Below are positions 45,624 to 55,383 of a DNA stretch of 64,000 nt, one piece after another. Position numbers and translations under genes: made by a program. This stretch comes from Candidatus Trichorickettsia mobilis (lineage in GTDB: Bacteria > Pseudomonadota > Alphaproteobacteria > Rickettsiales > Rickettsiaceae), in NCBI RefSeq assembly GCF_034366785.1, contig NZ_CP112932.1, forward strand, positions 1-64,000, read 5' to 3'. A model generated the notes under the pieces. It did not search any database and was not told the origin of the DNA. It saw only the letters and a list, made by a program, of their open reading frames with translations. Every line of letters begins with the position of its first letter. The stretch's first letter is position 1.

Positions 45624-46169
45624 CTAATGGTGATGGCAATGTGCACCATGAACATGCGGTGGGTTTAATTTTAAATATTTTATCATTTTCTTTAACAAAA
45701 GATCTTGCTTCATTTTCGAAAGATAATCTAAAAATATCTTGCCATCCAAATAATCAACCTCATGCTGAATTACTGTTGCCAACAAACCTTCAGCTTCTAG
45801 TGTCTGCGAAATTCCATGATAATCTAAATAAGTCATTTTGATTGCTTTAGGCCGTGTAATTTCGGCAGCTATACCAGGAAAACTTAGTGATGACTCATTA
45901 AATATTTGAGTATCAGTGCTACGCCAATTGATTTCTGGGTTAACAAATATATAAGGAGTGCGTATACCATTTTCTTGAAGATCAACAACTGCAATCCGCT
46001 TAAGTACACCTACCATATTAGCGCCTAGGCCAACAGCTCGTTCAGTATACATAGTGGTTAGCATTTGATCAGCTACGGTTCTGATATTATCATCAATAAT
46101 TGTTATAATTGCTGCTTTCTGCCTAAAAATATCGTTTGGAGCATAAACCAAGTTCAAATATTCTGCCAT
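45624..46169 (-). CDS. Peptide deformylase homologue lacking metal ligands
   Basis: The 181-residue product aligns along its length with peptide deformylases, which remove the N-terminal formyl group from new proteins, but all three motifs are altered. Motif 1 reads GLGANMVG at 47-54 with Met52 for the catalytic Gln. Motif 2 reads ESSLS at 92-96 with Ser94 for the metal-binding Cys. Motif 3 reads HEVDY at 136-140 with Tyr140 for the second His. A tail HVHGAHCHHH (172-181) is histidine-rich. The frame is intact, so it is probably a maintained non-deformylase. The frame opens at 46229; ATG 46169 gives the family start. A catalytic deformylase should exist elsewhere. Confidence 0.85.
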   Translation of the reverse strand: MAEYLNLVYAPNDIFRQKAAIITIIDDNIRTVADQMLTTMYTERAVGLGANMVGVLKRIAVVDLQENGIRTPYIFVNPEINWRSTDTQIFNESSLSFPGIAAEITRPKAIKMTYLDYHGISQTLEAEGLLATVIQHEVDYLDGKIFLDYLSKMKQDLLLKKMIKYLKLNPPHVHGAHCHHH

Positions 46170-46327
46170 TTTTATAATAAATACCAATTTGCTCATAGTA
46201 GGTATAAAATATAGTTGCAATTTTTGCAAATCATTTTTGTAAAAGAGGAGATTAATAGCTCATCACTCTTATAAGAAAAGTTTTATAATATATATTATGG
46301 AAAATAAGAGCATTGGTTACTAGCTTT

Positions 46328-46357
46328 TTAAGTCGTATCATATTAAGTCGTATCATA
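46328..46357. repeat. Tandem duplication of a 15-bp unit
   Basis: TTAAGTCGTATCATA occurs twice in direct succession in the space between the divergent deformylase homologue and tatD. About 50 bases on, ATCTCAAA and TTTTGAGAT form a small hairpin. No gene is seen in 46170-46463. Confidence 0.6.
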
Positions 46358-46463
46358 TGGACTAAACGCATAGAAAATGTTATATTACACAACATTATTG
46401 ATCATTGATCTCAAATTAGTTTTGAGATTCAACACTGTTTTATAACTGTATAAGTGCAACCAA

Positions 46464-47306
46464 ATGTTAGTAGACTCGCATTGCCATTTAGATTTATTAG
46501 TAAATAAAACTAATGATAGTTTGTCGGATATTATAACTCGTGCAAATAAAAACGGTGTTAATTATATGCAAACAATCTGTACCAAACTTGATGATTTTCC
46601 AAATATCTTAAAAATCGCAGAAGAATTTGAAGCTGTGTATGCATCAGTTGGAGTACATCCAACTGATGCAATTGATACTCTTTCTTATTTAGATCTAATA
46701 AAACTATCAGAACATGTTAAAGTTATTGGCCTTGGTGAAACTGGATTGGATTATTATCATGATTCCACTAGAAAAAAGCAGCAGAAACATAGCTTTCTTC
46801 AGCATATAATTGCTTCACAAAGCAATGCTCTCCCTGTTATCGTACATACTCGTGAAGCAGAGGAAGATACTATTGATATTATCACTACTGAGATGAGGAA
46901 CTCACCGTTTCCAGGGCTAATTCATTGCTTTACTGCTTCAAAGCATTTAGCACAAAAAATGCTTGATCTTGGGATGTATATTTCTATTTCCGGCATTATT
47001 ACTTTTAAAAATGCTGATCATTTACGAGAAATAGTAAAATTTTTGCCATTAGATCGATTATTAATTGAAACAGATTCCCCTTACCTAGCACCAGTACCAA
47101 TGCGTAGTTCTGTCAATGAACCATCATTTGTAGAATTTGTAGCTACTGCGATTGCAGATCTTAAAAATATTTCTAAAATGGAGCTAGCACAGCAGACAAC
47201 TGATAATTTCTTTAAACTTTTCAATAAAGCGCAAGAGGCGAGGAAGTTCAAAAGCTCACCGGTATTGAGTGATGTGCTGAATAATATGATCAGTAAAGAT
47301 TTTTAA
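46464..47306 (+). CDS. tatD: TatD-family metal-dependent DNase
   Basis: TatD proteins are TIM-barrel metal hydrolases with 3'-5' exonuclease activity. The 280-residue product has VDSHCHLDLL at 3-12, holding the HxH metal site, VGVHPTDAID near 70, GLGETGLDYYHD near 92 with the Glu ligand, PVIVHTREAEEDT, LIHCFTASKHL and the closing LIETDSPYLAP with the last metal-binding Asp. The 3' end overlaps the opposite-strand fliQ gene by about 50 bases. Confidence 0.93.
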   Translation: MLVDSHCHLDLLVNKTNDSLSDIITRANKNGVNYMQTICTKLDDFPNILKIAEEFEAVYASVGVHPTDAIDTLSYLDLIKLSEHVKVIGLGETGLDYYHDSTRKKQQKHSFLQHIIASQSNALPVIVHTREAEEDTIDIITTEMRNSPFPGLIHCFTASKHLAQKMLDLGMYISISGIITFKNADHLREIVKFLPLDRLLIETDSPYLAPVPMRSSVNEPSFVEFVATAIADLKNISKMELAQQTTDNFFKLFNKAQEARKFKSSPVLSDVLNNMISKDF

Positions 47307-47522
47307 TTTTGATAACATATATGGCAGTATTATCAGCATACTAATATAAATAGTAAGAATCTTAGGTACAAATGTTAATGTGGTTTCCTGGATTTGTGTT
47401 AAAGCTTGAAATAATGAAATAATTAAACCAACTGCCAAAGATAGAATTAGTATAGGGCTAGAAACGGCAATTAAAACATACAGCGCTTCTCGAGTAATTT
47501 CATTAAAAGAACCTGTATCCAT
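47256..47522 (-). CDS. fliQ: Flagellar export apparatus protein FliQ
   Basis: The 88-residue product has the two hydrophobic helices of FliQ (about 14-38, LYVLIAVSSPILILSLAVGL, and 50-75, ILTIYISMLIILPYMLSKL) with the conserved ISLFQALTQIQETTLTFVPK between them. FliQ is part of the FliPQR export gate; type III secretion homologues are similar, but flbD in the same window and the ALTQIQE stretch favour the flagellar version. No other flagellar structural gene lies within the window. The IHF-like gene lies 39 bases upstream of it, same strand. Confidence 0.85.
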   Translation of the reverse strand: MDTGSFNEITREALYVLIAVSSPILILSLAVGLIISLFQALTQIQETTLTFVPKILTIYISMLIILPYMLSKLKIFTDHIIQHITQYR

Positions 47523-47561
47523 AATTGTCTTTATATTTCTATCTATGATTATTATCGTGAT

Positions 47562-47813
47562 CTATATAGTTGTTGAATCCATGACATTTTTTGCCATACG
47601 ATAGTAAACTGTATTATACAATTTATTAGAGTTTGCATATTTTCTACTACGTATTGAAAAGCTACCGAAACCTCTAATTTCTATCTTATTATGCTGAACA
47701 AGCATTTCAGTTAAGTATTCTAAAACTAAATTGACAACCTCACTGCTATCTTCTTTGGATAAATAGCTGATTTCTTTACTTAGAGCTTCTATTAAGTCAT
47801 TTTTAGTGGCCAT
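47562..47813 (-). CDS. HU/IHF-family DNA-binding protein
   Basis: The 83-residue product shows the fold's N-terminal helices (TKNDLIEALSKEISYLSKED) and the conserved beta segment IEIRGFGSFSIRSR near 43-56. Proteins of this family bend DNA. The DNA-inserting arm normally contains an Arg-Asn-Pro tip; here the region reads KYANSNKLYNTVYYRMAK, without a clear RNP, and the protein is about ten residues short of usual. It could therefore bind DNA weakly or differently. IHF-beta type is my best guess. Confidence 0.8.
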   Translation of the reverse strand: MATKNDLIEALSKEISYLSKEDSSEVVNLVLEYLTEMLVQHNKIEIRGFGSFSIRSRKYANSNKLYNTVYYRMAKNVMDSTTI

Positions 47814-47834
47814 TAATACCGCGTATTATACTTA

Positions 47835-49625
47835 TTAATATACTCTCTTGACCGGTGGCACTGACTCCACTTCATCAGTCATAGTTGTAAGCGTTACCGG
47901 CTTATAATCAAGAGTTACTGCACCAACATCATCAAGTTGAGCTAAGGTATGTTTCATCCAATGTTCATCATCTCGCTCAGGGTAGTCTTCTCTTGCATGA
48001 GCTCCACGACTCTCACGTCTGTTAGCGGCAGAATGCATAGTCAATACTGCTTGATCTAATAAATTAGACAATTCCAAAGCCTCTACTAAATCACTATTCC
48101 AAATTAATGAACGATCGGTAATAGCAATATTACTATATTCTGATCGCAACGCATCAATCATCGTAACGCCTTCATTTAGTACCGCTTCATTTCTAAACAC
48201 CGCAGCATGATTTTGCATTACTCTTTGCATTTTTAAGCGTAATTTTGCGGTAGTAATTTCACCGCTAGCATGACGCACTCGATCAAAACGACTGAGTATT
48301 TGATCAAGAGCTGATTCAGATAAAATTTTATGAGAAGCACCAGGTTTAATTATTTCTGCAGCCTTTAGTGATGCTGCTCTGCCAAACACTACTAAATCTA
48401 GTAACGAGTTTGACCCCAAACGATTTGCTCCATGCACTGATACACAAGCAACCTCACCGATTGCCATCAAATTTGGAATTATTTCATTAGTACCATCTTT
48501 GTTTTTCTTAAGAACTTGTCCATGATAATTAGTAGGCACTCCTCCCATATTATAATGTACAGTAGGTAAAACTGGAATTGGCGCTGAATTTATATCAACT
48601 CCTGCAAAAATTTTAGCTGTTTCAGAAATCCCAGGTAAACGTTGATGTAAAATTTCTGGTGATAAATGATTTAAATGTAGATGTACATGGTCTTTAAGCG
48701 GTCCTACACCACGGCCAGCTCTAATTTCCATGGTAATCGCTCTTGATACCACATCTCGTGAAGCAAGATCTTTAGCTGATGGCGCATATCTTTCCATAAA
48801 ACGTTCGCCTTCAGAATTCACCAAATAGCCTCCCTCACCTCTTGCTCCTTCAGTAATCAAACATCCAGAACCGTAGATTCCAGTTGGATGAAATTGGACA
48901 AATTCCATATCTTGCAATGGGATTCCGGCACGTACTGCCATACCACCGCCATCGCCTGTACAAGTATGAGCAGAGGTAGCAGAAAAATACGCTCTTCCAT
49001 AGCCACCAGTAGCAAGTACTACACAAGAACTACGAAAACAATGAATATTACCATCGTCAAGGTTCCAAGCTACTACTCCTCGACACTCACCATTTTCCAT
49101 AATTAAATCTAAAACAAAATATTCAATAAAGAACTGCGCCTTATGTTTTAGGGCTTGTTGATATAAAGTATGTAAAATAGCATGCCCAGTACGATCTGCT
49201 GCAGCACATGTTCGTTGTGCCGGCTTACCTTTACCGTAAGCAGTTGTCATACCACCAAATGCTCGTTGATAAATTTTACCATCGACTGTTCTCGAGAAAG
49301 GCACACCATAATGTTCTAGTTCTAATACCGCAGCTGCAGCATTTTTACACATATATTCTATAGCATCTTGATCTCCTAACCAATCAGAGCCTTTAACTGT
49401 ATCATACATATGCCAGCGCCAATCATCTGCTCCCATATTGCCAAGTGCAGCACTAATGCCTCCTTGAGCTGCAACTGTATGGCTGCGAGTTGGAAATACT
49501 TTAGTAATACAGGCTGTAGAAAGTCCAAGACTTGCCATGCCGAATGTAGCACGCAAGCCTGCTCCTCCAGCTCCAACAACTACAACATCAAATTCATGCT
49601 GGATAATATTATAAGCTTTTGACAT
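47835..49625 (-). CDS. sdhA: Succinate dehydrogenase flavoprotein subunit
   Basis: SdhA oxidises succinate in the TCA cycle and complex II. The 596-residue product has the FAD-binding [18 protein letters not shown], the covalent-FAD His in [17 protein letters not shown], the substrate site [20 protein letters not shown] and [18 protein letters not shown] near the end. Length is standard. It is the last gene of a minus-strand operon sdhC-sdhD-sdhA; sdhB is not adjacent, a split also known in Rickettsia. Confidence 0.97.
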   Translation of the reverse strand: MSKAYNIIQHEFDVVVVGAGGAGLRATFGMASLGLSTACITKVFPTRSHTVAAQGGISAALGNMGADDWRWHMYDTVKGSDWLGDQDAIEYMCKNAAAAVLELEHYGVPFSRTVDGKIYQRAFGGMTTAYGKGKPAQRTCAAADRTGHAILHTLYQQALKHKAQFFIEYFVLDLIMENGECRGVVAWNLDDGNIHCFRSSCVVLATGGYGRAYFSATSAHTCTGDGGGMAVRAGIPLQDMEFVQFHPTGIYGSGCLITEGARGEGGYLVNSEGERFMERYAPSAKDLASRDVVSRAITMEIRAGRGVGPLKDHVHLHLNHLSPEILHQRLPGISETAKIFAGVDINSAPIPVLPTVHYNMGGVPTNYHGQVLKKNKDGTNEIIPNLMAIGEVACVSVHGANRLGSNSLLDLVVFGRAASLKAAEIIKPGASHKILSESALDQILSRFDRVRHASGEITTAKLRLKMQRVMQNHAAVFRNEAVLNEGVTMIDALRSEYSNIAITDRSLIWNSDLVEALELSNLLDQAVLTMHSAANRRESRGAHAREDYPERDDEHWMKHTLAQLDDVGAVTLDYKPVTLTTMTDEVESVPPVKRVY

Positions 49626-49640
49626 GTATAATAATTCCTC

Positions 49641-50024
49641 TTAGATATTAGTCATCATATAAAACAAAGCCACTATAAACGCAATTATAGTGATTAAACA
49701 AAATATTTGTAATAACACTATAAATGAAAAGCGCAAAGCTAGACAACTAATATAGTCTTCTATTATTACCTGCATTCCCAACATCCCATGATATAGCGAA
49801 ACCACTACAATTATACCCAATGGAACTATATTATATGGCCTTTGTATTATTGTAATAAATGTACTCAAATCCTTATTGCAGCTACATTTAATAAACATTA
49901 ATAACCAAATAGTAAAAAATACCATTATAACCGCTGTTAAACGCTGATGCCACCAATGATGCGTTCCTGTTTTAGCACTACCTAAACCTTTTGCTTTTGC
50001 TAAATTTGTACGTAGATTCTGCAT
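49641..50024 (-). CDS. sdhD: Succinate dehydrogenase membrane anchor subunit
   Basis: The 127-residue product has three hydrophobic helices. Conserved features are GSAKTGTHHWWHQRLTAVIM near 15-34 with the quinone-site Trp/Arg region and LYHGMLGMQVIIEDYI near 80, whose His is the expected haem ligand. It anchors SdhAB to the inner membrane with SdhC. It sits between sdhC (20 bases upstream) and sdhA (15 bases downstream), so the three are cotranscribed. Confidence 0.9.
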   Translation of the reverse strand: MQNLRTNLAKAKGLGSAKTGTHHWWHQRLTAVIMVFFTIWLLMFIKCSCNKDLSTFITIIQRPYNIVPLGIIVVVSLYHGMLGMQVIIEDYISCLALRFSFIVLLQIFCLITIIAFIVALFYMMTNI

Positions 50025-50044
50025 TAATTTATATCCCCACTAAA

Positions 50045-50434
50045 TTATAGTGACCACCAAAATATTAAAGTAAAAAAGAATGTGCATATTACTGCTAGCC
50101 ATCCAGTAACATTAATTGAATTTATTGAAAAACATTTACCTGTATCCCATATTAAATGCCTTATACCGGTGCATAAATGATAAAAACCAGCTAAACTAAT
50201 AAAAAACAACGCAATCTTTAATAAGTTGCACTTTATTAGTTGTATATAGTATGGATCAAATTTACTAAATACCCAAAAAATAAACCACCATGTACTAATA
50301 ACAATAGCAAAAAACAGCATTACACCAGTCAAGCGATGAAAAATCGATAATACTGAGCTAATTTGTTTACGATATATCGTGAGATGTGGAGAAGTTGGAC
50401 GACTAATATGAGAATCTTGCTTTGTTTTTGTCAT
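50045..50434 (-). CDS. sdhC: Succinate dehydrogenase cytochrome b556 subunit
   Basis: The 129-residue product begins with the conserved RPTSPHLTIYRKQISSVLSI and has SILHRLTG-like SIFHRLTGVMLF, three membrane helices and GFYHLCTGIRHLIWDTG, with the haem-ligand His. It forms the haem- and quinone-binding anchor with SdhD. It is the first gene of the operon. The 200 bases upstream, up to tRNA-Phe, show no gene and no convincing promoter to me. Confidence 0.93.
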   Translation of the reverse strand: MTKTKQDSHISRPTSPHLTIYRKQISSVLSIFHRLTGVMLFFAIVISTWWFIFWVFSKFDPYYIQLIKCNLLKIALFFISLAGFYHLCTGIRHLIWDTGKCFSINSINVTGWLAVICTFFFTLIFWWSL

Positions 50435-50641
50435 TATGAGCCTATAAATTATATTCTATATCATAAGTAGAACATAGTGGATTAGCTTTTATTTGAAAAG
50501 ATAATAGCGTTTACACAACTATGATGCAAGGTTATGTTAAATTTGCTAATTAAAAATTATCATAACGGGGCATTAGTACATAAATTTTATGGACATAGCC
50601 TAATTAATTGGTTATAAACAGCTCGTGAACTTATTTATTAT

Positions 50642-50717
50642 GGCTAGGTAGCTCAGTCGGTAGAGCAAAGGACTGAAAATCCTTGTGTCGCCGGTTCGAT
50701 TCCGGCCCTAGCCACCA
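50642..50717 (+). tRNA. tRNA-Phe (GAA)
   Basis: Cloverleaf read directly: acceptor GGCTAGG with CCTAGCC, D arm GCTC/GAGC, anticodon stem AAGGA/TCCTT with loop CTGAAAA giving anticodon GAA, T stem GCCGG/CCGGC with TTCGATT loop, and an encoded CCA at 50715-50717. Confidence 0.97.
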
Positions 50718-50770
50718 CATTCTTTAATCGCATTCAAAATTTTTTAATCACAATTCAAATACTTTCCAAA

Positions 50771-50934
50771 CACATAAGGTCATTTAGAAAACACGCAATA
50801 TCATCCCGAACTTGTCAATGTCATCCCGAACTTGTTTCGGGATCTTATGAAGTCCTGATGAGATACCGAAACAAGTTCGGGATGACTTCATGTGTTCGGG
50901 ATGATATTGCGTGTTTTCTAAATGACCTTATGTG
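50771..50934. repeat. Repeat family C, copy 2, with 41-bp perfect outer arms
   Basis: Bases 50771-50811 (beginning CACATAAGGTCATTTAG) are exactly reverse-complemented at 50894-50934. Nested inside is the CATCCCGAACTTGTTTCGGG palindrome with its partner CCGAAACAAGTTCGGGATGA. It begins 54 bases after tRNA-Phe. No gene is seen in 50718-51067. Confidence 0.88.
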
Positions 50935-50959
50935 TTTTCGGATGACTATAGTTCCAGGT

Positions 50960-51078
50960 ATACTCGTTAAACTTACCAAAGAGCTAGGAGTGTCAAAGTC
51001 GTGCAACGCAGCACTTCTATAGTACGTGAGCAGCACAAATCTTTAGACACGACAACGCCAATTTGGTTTAACGAGTAT
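50960..51078. repeat. Repeat family B, copy 4 (reverse orientation)
   Basis: ATACTCGTTAAAC at 50960-50972 pairs with GTTTAACGAGTAT at 51066-51078; AGAGCTAGGAGT, GTACGTGAGCAGC and CGACAACGCC are the family motifs read in reverse. The right end overlaps the gltX gene: the stop codon and the last three codons of gltX lie within it. Confidence 0.75.
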
Positions 51079-52411
51079 ATTTTGTGAGACGTTTAATGAT
51101 CTCCTCTCTCCCAATCAAAGGAAGGATATTTTTTAACTCTGGACCTCTTTCCATTCCAGTAATTGCAAGCCTAAGTGGCATAAATAATTCTTTGCCGCTT
51201 TTACCACTAGCTTCATTAATTTTATTTACCCACTTATTCCAAGTATCAACAGTTACTTCTTCATTTGGAAACAAAGTTTGCGCCAAGCTGATAAATTCCT
51301 TATCTAACCCACTAACTAATTCAGGTTGATATAATATTTTCCACCATTCTTTAACTTCATGCAATTTTTGTAGATTTGGTCTTACAGTTAACCAAAACTG
51401 TTCATCAATTTCCAGTCCAAATTGCTGTAATCGCTCTTGCACTTCAATAAAATTTAATTCTATCAATAGTTTATGATTTAAACGCTCTAGCTCTACGGGC
51501 AGATAAGTGGTAGGACTTTTAGAAAAACTGTTAAGATCAAATTCTTTAATTAAATCCTCCATAGTCTTACAAACCGAGACTGTTTTCGATGAGCCAATAG
51601 TACTAAAAAAACTATTAACAGTCATTGCTTCAAAACCTGCTTCATCACGAAGAGCAGTAATTTCAAACCCCCCTACTCTTTTGGAAATCTTCTCGTCACT
51701 AGCTTTAATTAAGCTTAGGTGACCAAAGTTTGGCGCAGCTGTTGCAAGAGCAGCAAACATTTCAATTTGAATTGCAGTATTAGTGACATGATCTTCGCCA
51801 CGAATAATATCAGTAATGTTGTAGTCAATGTCATCAATTACTGAACACAACATATAGGTCATACTGCCGTCTTCCCTAACTACAATAGGATCACCTAAAT
51901 GAGCTCCAAGATACTTTACCTCACCTTTTATTAAATCATTCCATTGAATCAACTCTGCTGCGATTAAAAAACGATAATGAGGTTTACGGCCGCTTTGAAT
52001 ATAATTTTCAATTTGCTGTTTTGACAAGTTTAAGCTAGCACGATCATAAATAGGGGGTAAGCCACTATTTAGCTGCAATTTACGCTTTACTTCTAATTCT
52101 TCTGCACTTTCAAAACAAGGATATAACCTGCCATGCTCTATCAATTGATTTTTGATCAATTCATACTTATCTAATCTTGCTGATTGAGTAATTAATTGAT
52201 CCCAATGCAATCCCAACCATTTTAAATCTTTTACTATAGCTTCTTTATACTCTTCTTTGCTGCGTACAAGATCTGTATCATCAAAACGTAAGAAAAACTG
52301 TCCATTATTTTTTCTGGCATATAGAAAATTAATTAGTGCCGTTCTGGCATTACCAACGTGTAACATTCCTGTTGGTGATGGCGCAAATCTAGCTTTAACT
52401 TGTTTGGTCAT
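51068..52411 (-). CDS. gltX: Glutamyl-tRNA synthetase
   Basis: GltX charges tRNA-Glu (and often tRNA-Gln where no GlnRS exists). The 447-residue product has the class I HIGH-type motif in [20 protein letters not shown] at 8-27, [32 protein letters not shown] and the KMSKS-type KISKR in [12 protein letters not shown] near 243. Rickettsiae carry two gltX genes; whether this is the discriminating copy cannot be told. The final residues (YTR and stop) are encoded by a family B repeat, so the original C-terminus may have been slightly different. Confidence 0.93.
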   Translation of the reverse strand: MTKQVKARFAPSPTGMLHVGNARTALINFLYARKNNGQFFLRFDDTDLVRSKEEYKEAIVKDLKWLGLHWDQLITQSARLDKYELIKNQLIEHGRLYPCFESAEELEVKRKLQLNSGLPPIYDRASLNLSKQQIENYIQSGRKPHYRFLIAAELIQWNDLIKGEVKYLGAHLGDPIVVREDGSMTYMLCSVIDDIDYNITDIIRGEDHVTNTAIQIEMFAALATAAPNFGHLSLIKASDEKISKRVGGFEITALRDEAGFEAMTVNSFFSTIGSSKTVSVCKTMEDLIKEFDLNSFSKSPTTYLPVELERLNHKLLIELNFIEVQERLQQFGLEIDEQFWLTVRPNLQKLHEVKEWWKILYQPELVSGLDKEFISLAQTLFPNEEVTVDTWNKWVNKINEASGKSGKELFMPLRLAITGMERGPELKNILPLIGREEIIKRLTKYTR

Positions 52412-52438
52412 ATTACTCTTGATTATAAATTTTATATT

Positions 52439-53314
52439 TTACTGCTCAGATCTAGTAAGAGCTGCATATTCTTGTTGTAATAAAGAAGTTATTCTATTAT
52501 CGGCAAAAGTTATTTGCAGCGAGTGTAGAGCAATCGAATTTACCAATTTTATTTCAGCAGCAGTACCAGTCAAAAAACATTCATCATATTTTTCTATGTC
52601 TGATAAAGATATATGCTTTTCTTGAACCTCAAGACCTAATTTTTTAGCTAAACTGATAATAGTTTGTCTAGTAATGCCATTTAAAAAACTATCTGCTATC
52701 GGAGTTATCACCCTGTCTTTGTATACAAAAAAGATATTGGTGGTCGTGCATTCTGCAATATACCCACGCCAATCAAGTAAAATAGCATCACTATATCCTT
52801 GAAGCTTTGCTTCTTCTAATGCTACTAGCATCATTGCATAGTGACCAGATGATTTAACTTGTGGTGGCCATGAATCCGGATGTGGTTTACGCCAACGACT
52901 AATATGTAAACTAACATTATCTGCTGGTTTTGGAGAAGATGCAATTGCTGCAATCATGAAATTTATTGATAAACTCTTATTAGTAAGGTTTAATGATTCA
53001 GCTCCACGCCATACTAATGGCCTGATATAAGCATCGGAAATCTTATTCTTTACAATTATTGACTCATGCGCAGCAATAATTTCATCAAAGCTATAAGGAA
53101 CTTGCATTTGCATGGTACTTGCTGAAGCTAATAATCTTTCGGTATGCTCATGGATTTTAAAAACTCGTCCTCCATATGATCTTTCTCCTTCAAACACAGC
53201 CCCCGCATAATGTAAACTATGAGTTAATGCGTGTACTCGCGCATCTTGCCATTTTACAAGATCACCATTAAGCCAAATATACCCTGATAATTGATCCAAG
53301 AAAGTAGTTGTCAT
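52439..53314 (-). CDS. ilvE: Branched-chain amino-acid aminotransferase
   Basis: IlvE transfers amino groups between glutamate and branched-chain keto acids using PLP. The 291-residue product has HALTHSLHYAGAVFEGERSY near 29-48, the PLP-lysine region PPQVKSSGHYAMMLVALEEA and the conserved ALLDWRGYIAECTTTNIFFV-like stretch, then ITPIADSFLNGITRQTII. No other branched-chain biosynthesis gene is seen, so it may serve interconversion rather than de novo synthesis. It stands 27 bases upstream of gltX on the same strand. Confidence 0.93.
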   Translation of the reverse strand: MTTTFLDQLSGYIWLNGDLVKWQDARVHALTHSLHYAGAVFEGERSYGGRVFKIHEHTERLLASASTMQMQVPYSFDEIIAAHESIIVKNKISDAYIRPLVWRGAESLNLTNKSLSINFMIAAIASSPKPADNVSLHISRWRKPHPDSWPPQVKSSGHYAMMLVALEEAKLQGYSDAILLDWRGYIAECTTTNIFFVYKDRVITPIADSFLNGITRQTIISLAKKLGLEVQEKHISLSDIEKYDECFLTGTAAEIKLVNSIALHSLQITFADNRITSLLQQEYAALTRSEQ

Positions 53315-53390
53315 TGTTAATAATCCACACTTTAAATATTGTCAACTCACTGTAATTTTACTAATATTGAGCCAAAATCCATTTTAAATT

Positions 53391-54071
53391 ATGCCAGCAG
53401 TAAAACCACACATTCTCATTGTTGATGATGATATCAGAATACTTAAACTTTTGAAGAAATTTTTCGAACAAAATAATTTTTTGGTGTCAAAAGCTGTTTC
53501 AGCCAAAGAAGCAGAAATATTTTTACGATATTTTATTTTTGATTTATTAATTTTAGATATAATGCTACCCGGTATTACCGGTTTGGACTTTACCAGAAAC
53601 ACAAGGTCAAATGATAATAAAATGCCGATAATTATGTTAACGGCACTGGCAGAACCTGAAGATCGCATTAAAGGGTTGGAAGCCGGTGCTAGCGATTATC
53701 TGACTAAACCGTTCGAACCACGAGAATTATTACTAAGAGTAAAAAATTTAATTGATGCCTATCATCAATACCAACAACAAGATCAAAGCAAGCGCTTTGG
53801 TGATAATTGCTATAATTTACGTCTGAAAGAATTAACAAAAAAAAATCGATTAGTTAAACTTAGTTACACTGAACAAAAATTATTAAATATTTTTATTACT
53901 AATACCGGTGTAATTTTTAGTCGTGAAGATTTATCTACTCAAATGGGAGGACTTGAACTCAGGTCAATTGATGTACAGATTACAAGGATTAGAAATAAAA
54001 TAGAGGATGATCCAAGACAACCACAATATTTAAAAACGATTCGCGGTATAGGTTATGTTTTCAATACGTAA
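53391..54071 (+). CDS. OmpR-family response regulator
   Basis: The 226-residue product has a receiver domain with acidic DDD at 13-15 (ILIVDDDIRILK), the phosphorylated Asp in LLILDIMLPG near 55, the Thr in MLTALAE and the Lys in SDYLTKPFEPRELLLR, then a winged-helix DNA-binding domain ending KTIRGIGYVFNT. It overlaps the histidine kinase gene by 17 bases, so it is the partner of that kinase. It is the first gene of a compact operon reaching to 57656. Confidence 0.95.
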   Translation: MPAVKPHILIVDDDIRILKLLKKFFEQNNFLVSKAVSAKEAEIFLRYFIFDLLILDIMLPGITGLDFTRNTRSNDNKMPIIMLTALAEPEDRIKGLEAGASDYLTKPFEPRELLLRVKNLIDAYHQYQQQDQSKRFGDNCYNLRLKELTKKNRLVKLSYTEQKLLNIFITNTGVIFSREDLSTQMGGLELRSIDVQITRIRNKIEDDPRQPQYLKTIRGIGYVFNT

Positions 54072-55383
54072 CCTTATACCTAAGACTTTATTAGCTAGGT
54101 TCATGCTAATTATAGTAGTACCGAGCCTAATTGGACAAATGTTAGCAGTATTTCTATTTTATGATCGACATTGGTATAATGTTTCATATTACACTAGTAA
54201 TATAATTGCTAATGAAATTAAATGGTTGCTAGATAATTATCATAATGTTCAGACTACTGATACAAATCAACATATAAATGAATATTTAAATCTATCGTAC
54301 CAATTTTATCAAGGAATAAAATTACCAAAAATTCGACCAAAACTTAACGAGGAATTAGAAATTTTTAAGAATATTCTAAACTTAAAACTTAAAAAACCAG
54401 TTATTGTTACCTTGGATCATGAAAAAAAAATTATTGTATCTATTGCTTTTAACAATGGTTTACTAAAAATCACCTTTCCTACTAAATTATTATTAAATCC
54501 TACAACTTATATATTTGTATTGTGGTTAATATTTTTAACCATCTTATTACTATCAGTATCATTGATTTTTTCTCGTAATCAGATTAAATCTATTCTGGAG
54601 TTAGCCACTGCAGCTGATGCTTTTGGCCGAGAGCAAAGACTTGATTACAAACCATCGGGAGCATATGAGATTCGCCAGGCAGGTCTGGCTTTTTTAAAAA
54701 TGAAAGATCGTATTGACAAACAAATTGCTAACAGAACTCAAATGTTGGCAATGATTTCACATGATCTACGTACACCACTAACTAGAATGAAATTACAATT
54801 AGAACTAATGCCTTCATCTGAAGCCACTATAGAACTACAGCAAGATATCAATACAATGACTCAAATGATTGCAACTTACCTTGATTTTGCCAGAGGTGAA
54901 GGTGGAGAAAATTTTCAAATAATCGAAGTTGCTGATTGGGTAGTAAATTTTATTCAAACTAAATATCCTGGTCGTGATATTACATTTGACATTAAGCCAC
55001 AAAAACATAAAGTACAAATTAAACCATTTGCTTTTGCCAGAGCGATATCTAATTTAATCGATAATGCCATTAAATATTCTACCAAAATAAAAATTTCTAT
55101 CAGTGAAACTAAAACATCCACTCTAATAGAGGTTGAAGATAATGGTATTGGCATTCATGGTCAAGAAAAAGAGTTAGTGTTTAAACCATTTTATCGATCT
55201 GATCATGCAAGATCACTGGAATATTCAAGTAATGTCGGCTTAGGACTCGCTATTACTAAAGAAATTATTACCGGCCATTATGGCACTATTACTTTAGAGG
55301 ATAGTAAATTATTAAATGGTTTATTAGTACGTATTAGTTTGCCAATTATTAAAGAAATTAAGGATAAAACTAATGAAGCCTAA
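54055..55383 (+). CDS. Sensor histidine kinase (EnvZ-like)
   Basis: The 442-residue product has an N-terminal membrane helix near 13-35, a periplasmic sensor of about 110 residues, a second membrane helix near 155-178 (IFVLWLIFLTILLLSVSLIF), a HAMP-like linker, the phosphorylated His in MLAMISHDLRTPLTRM near 232 and the ATPase boxes NLIDNAIKYS, VEDNGIGI and SNVGLGLAITKEI. It phosphorylates the response regulator encoded just upstream. The signal sensed is unknown; the organisation is EnvZ-like. uppS overlaps its end by 11 bases. Confidence 0.94.
   Translation: MFSIRNLIPKTLLARFMLIIVVPSLIGQMLAVFLFYDRHWYNVSYYTSNIIANEIKWLLDNYHNVQTTDTNQHINEYLNLSYQFYQGIKLPKIRPKLNEELEIFKNILNLKLKKPVIVTLDHEKKIIVSIAFNNGLLKITFPTKLLLNPTTYIFVLWLIFLTILLLSVSLIFSRNQIKSILELATAADAFGREQRLDYKPSGAYEIRQAGLAFLKMKDRIDKQIANRTQMLAMISHDLRTPLTRMKLQLELMPSSEATIELQQDINTMTQMIATYLDFARGEGGENFQIIEVADWVVNFIQTKYPGRDITFDIKPQKHKVQIKPFAFARAISNLIDNAIKYSTKIKISISETKTSTLIEVEDNGIGIHGQEKELVFKPFYRSDHARSLEYSSNVGLGLAITKEIITGHYGTITLEDSKLLNGLLVRISLPIIKEIKDKTNEA

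Noticed and set aside
45530-45841. Plus-strand frame of 103 residues
   Set aside because: It is made of the family D palindrome and the antisense of the deformylase homologue.
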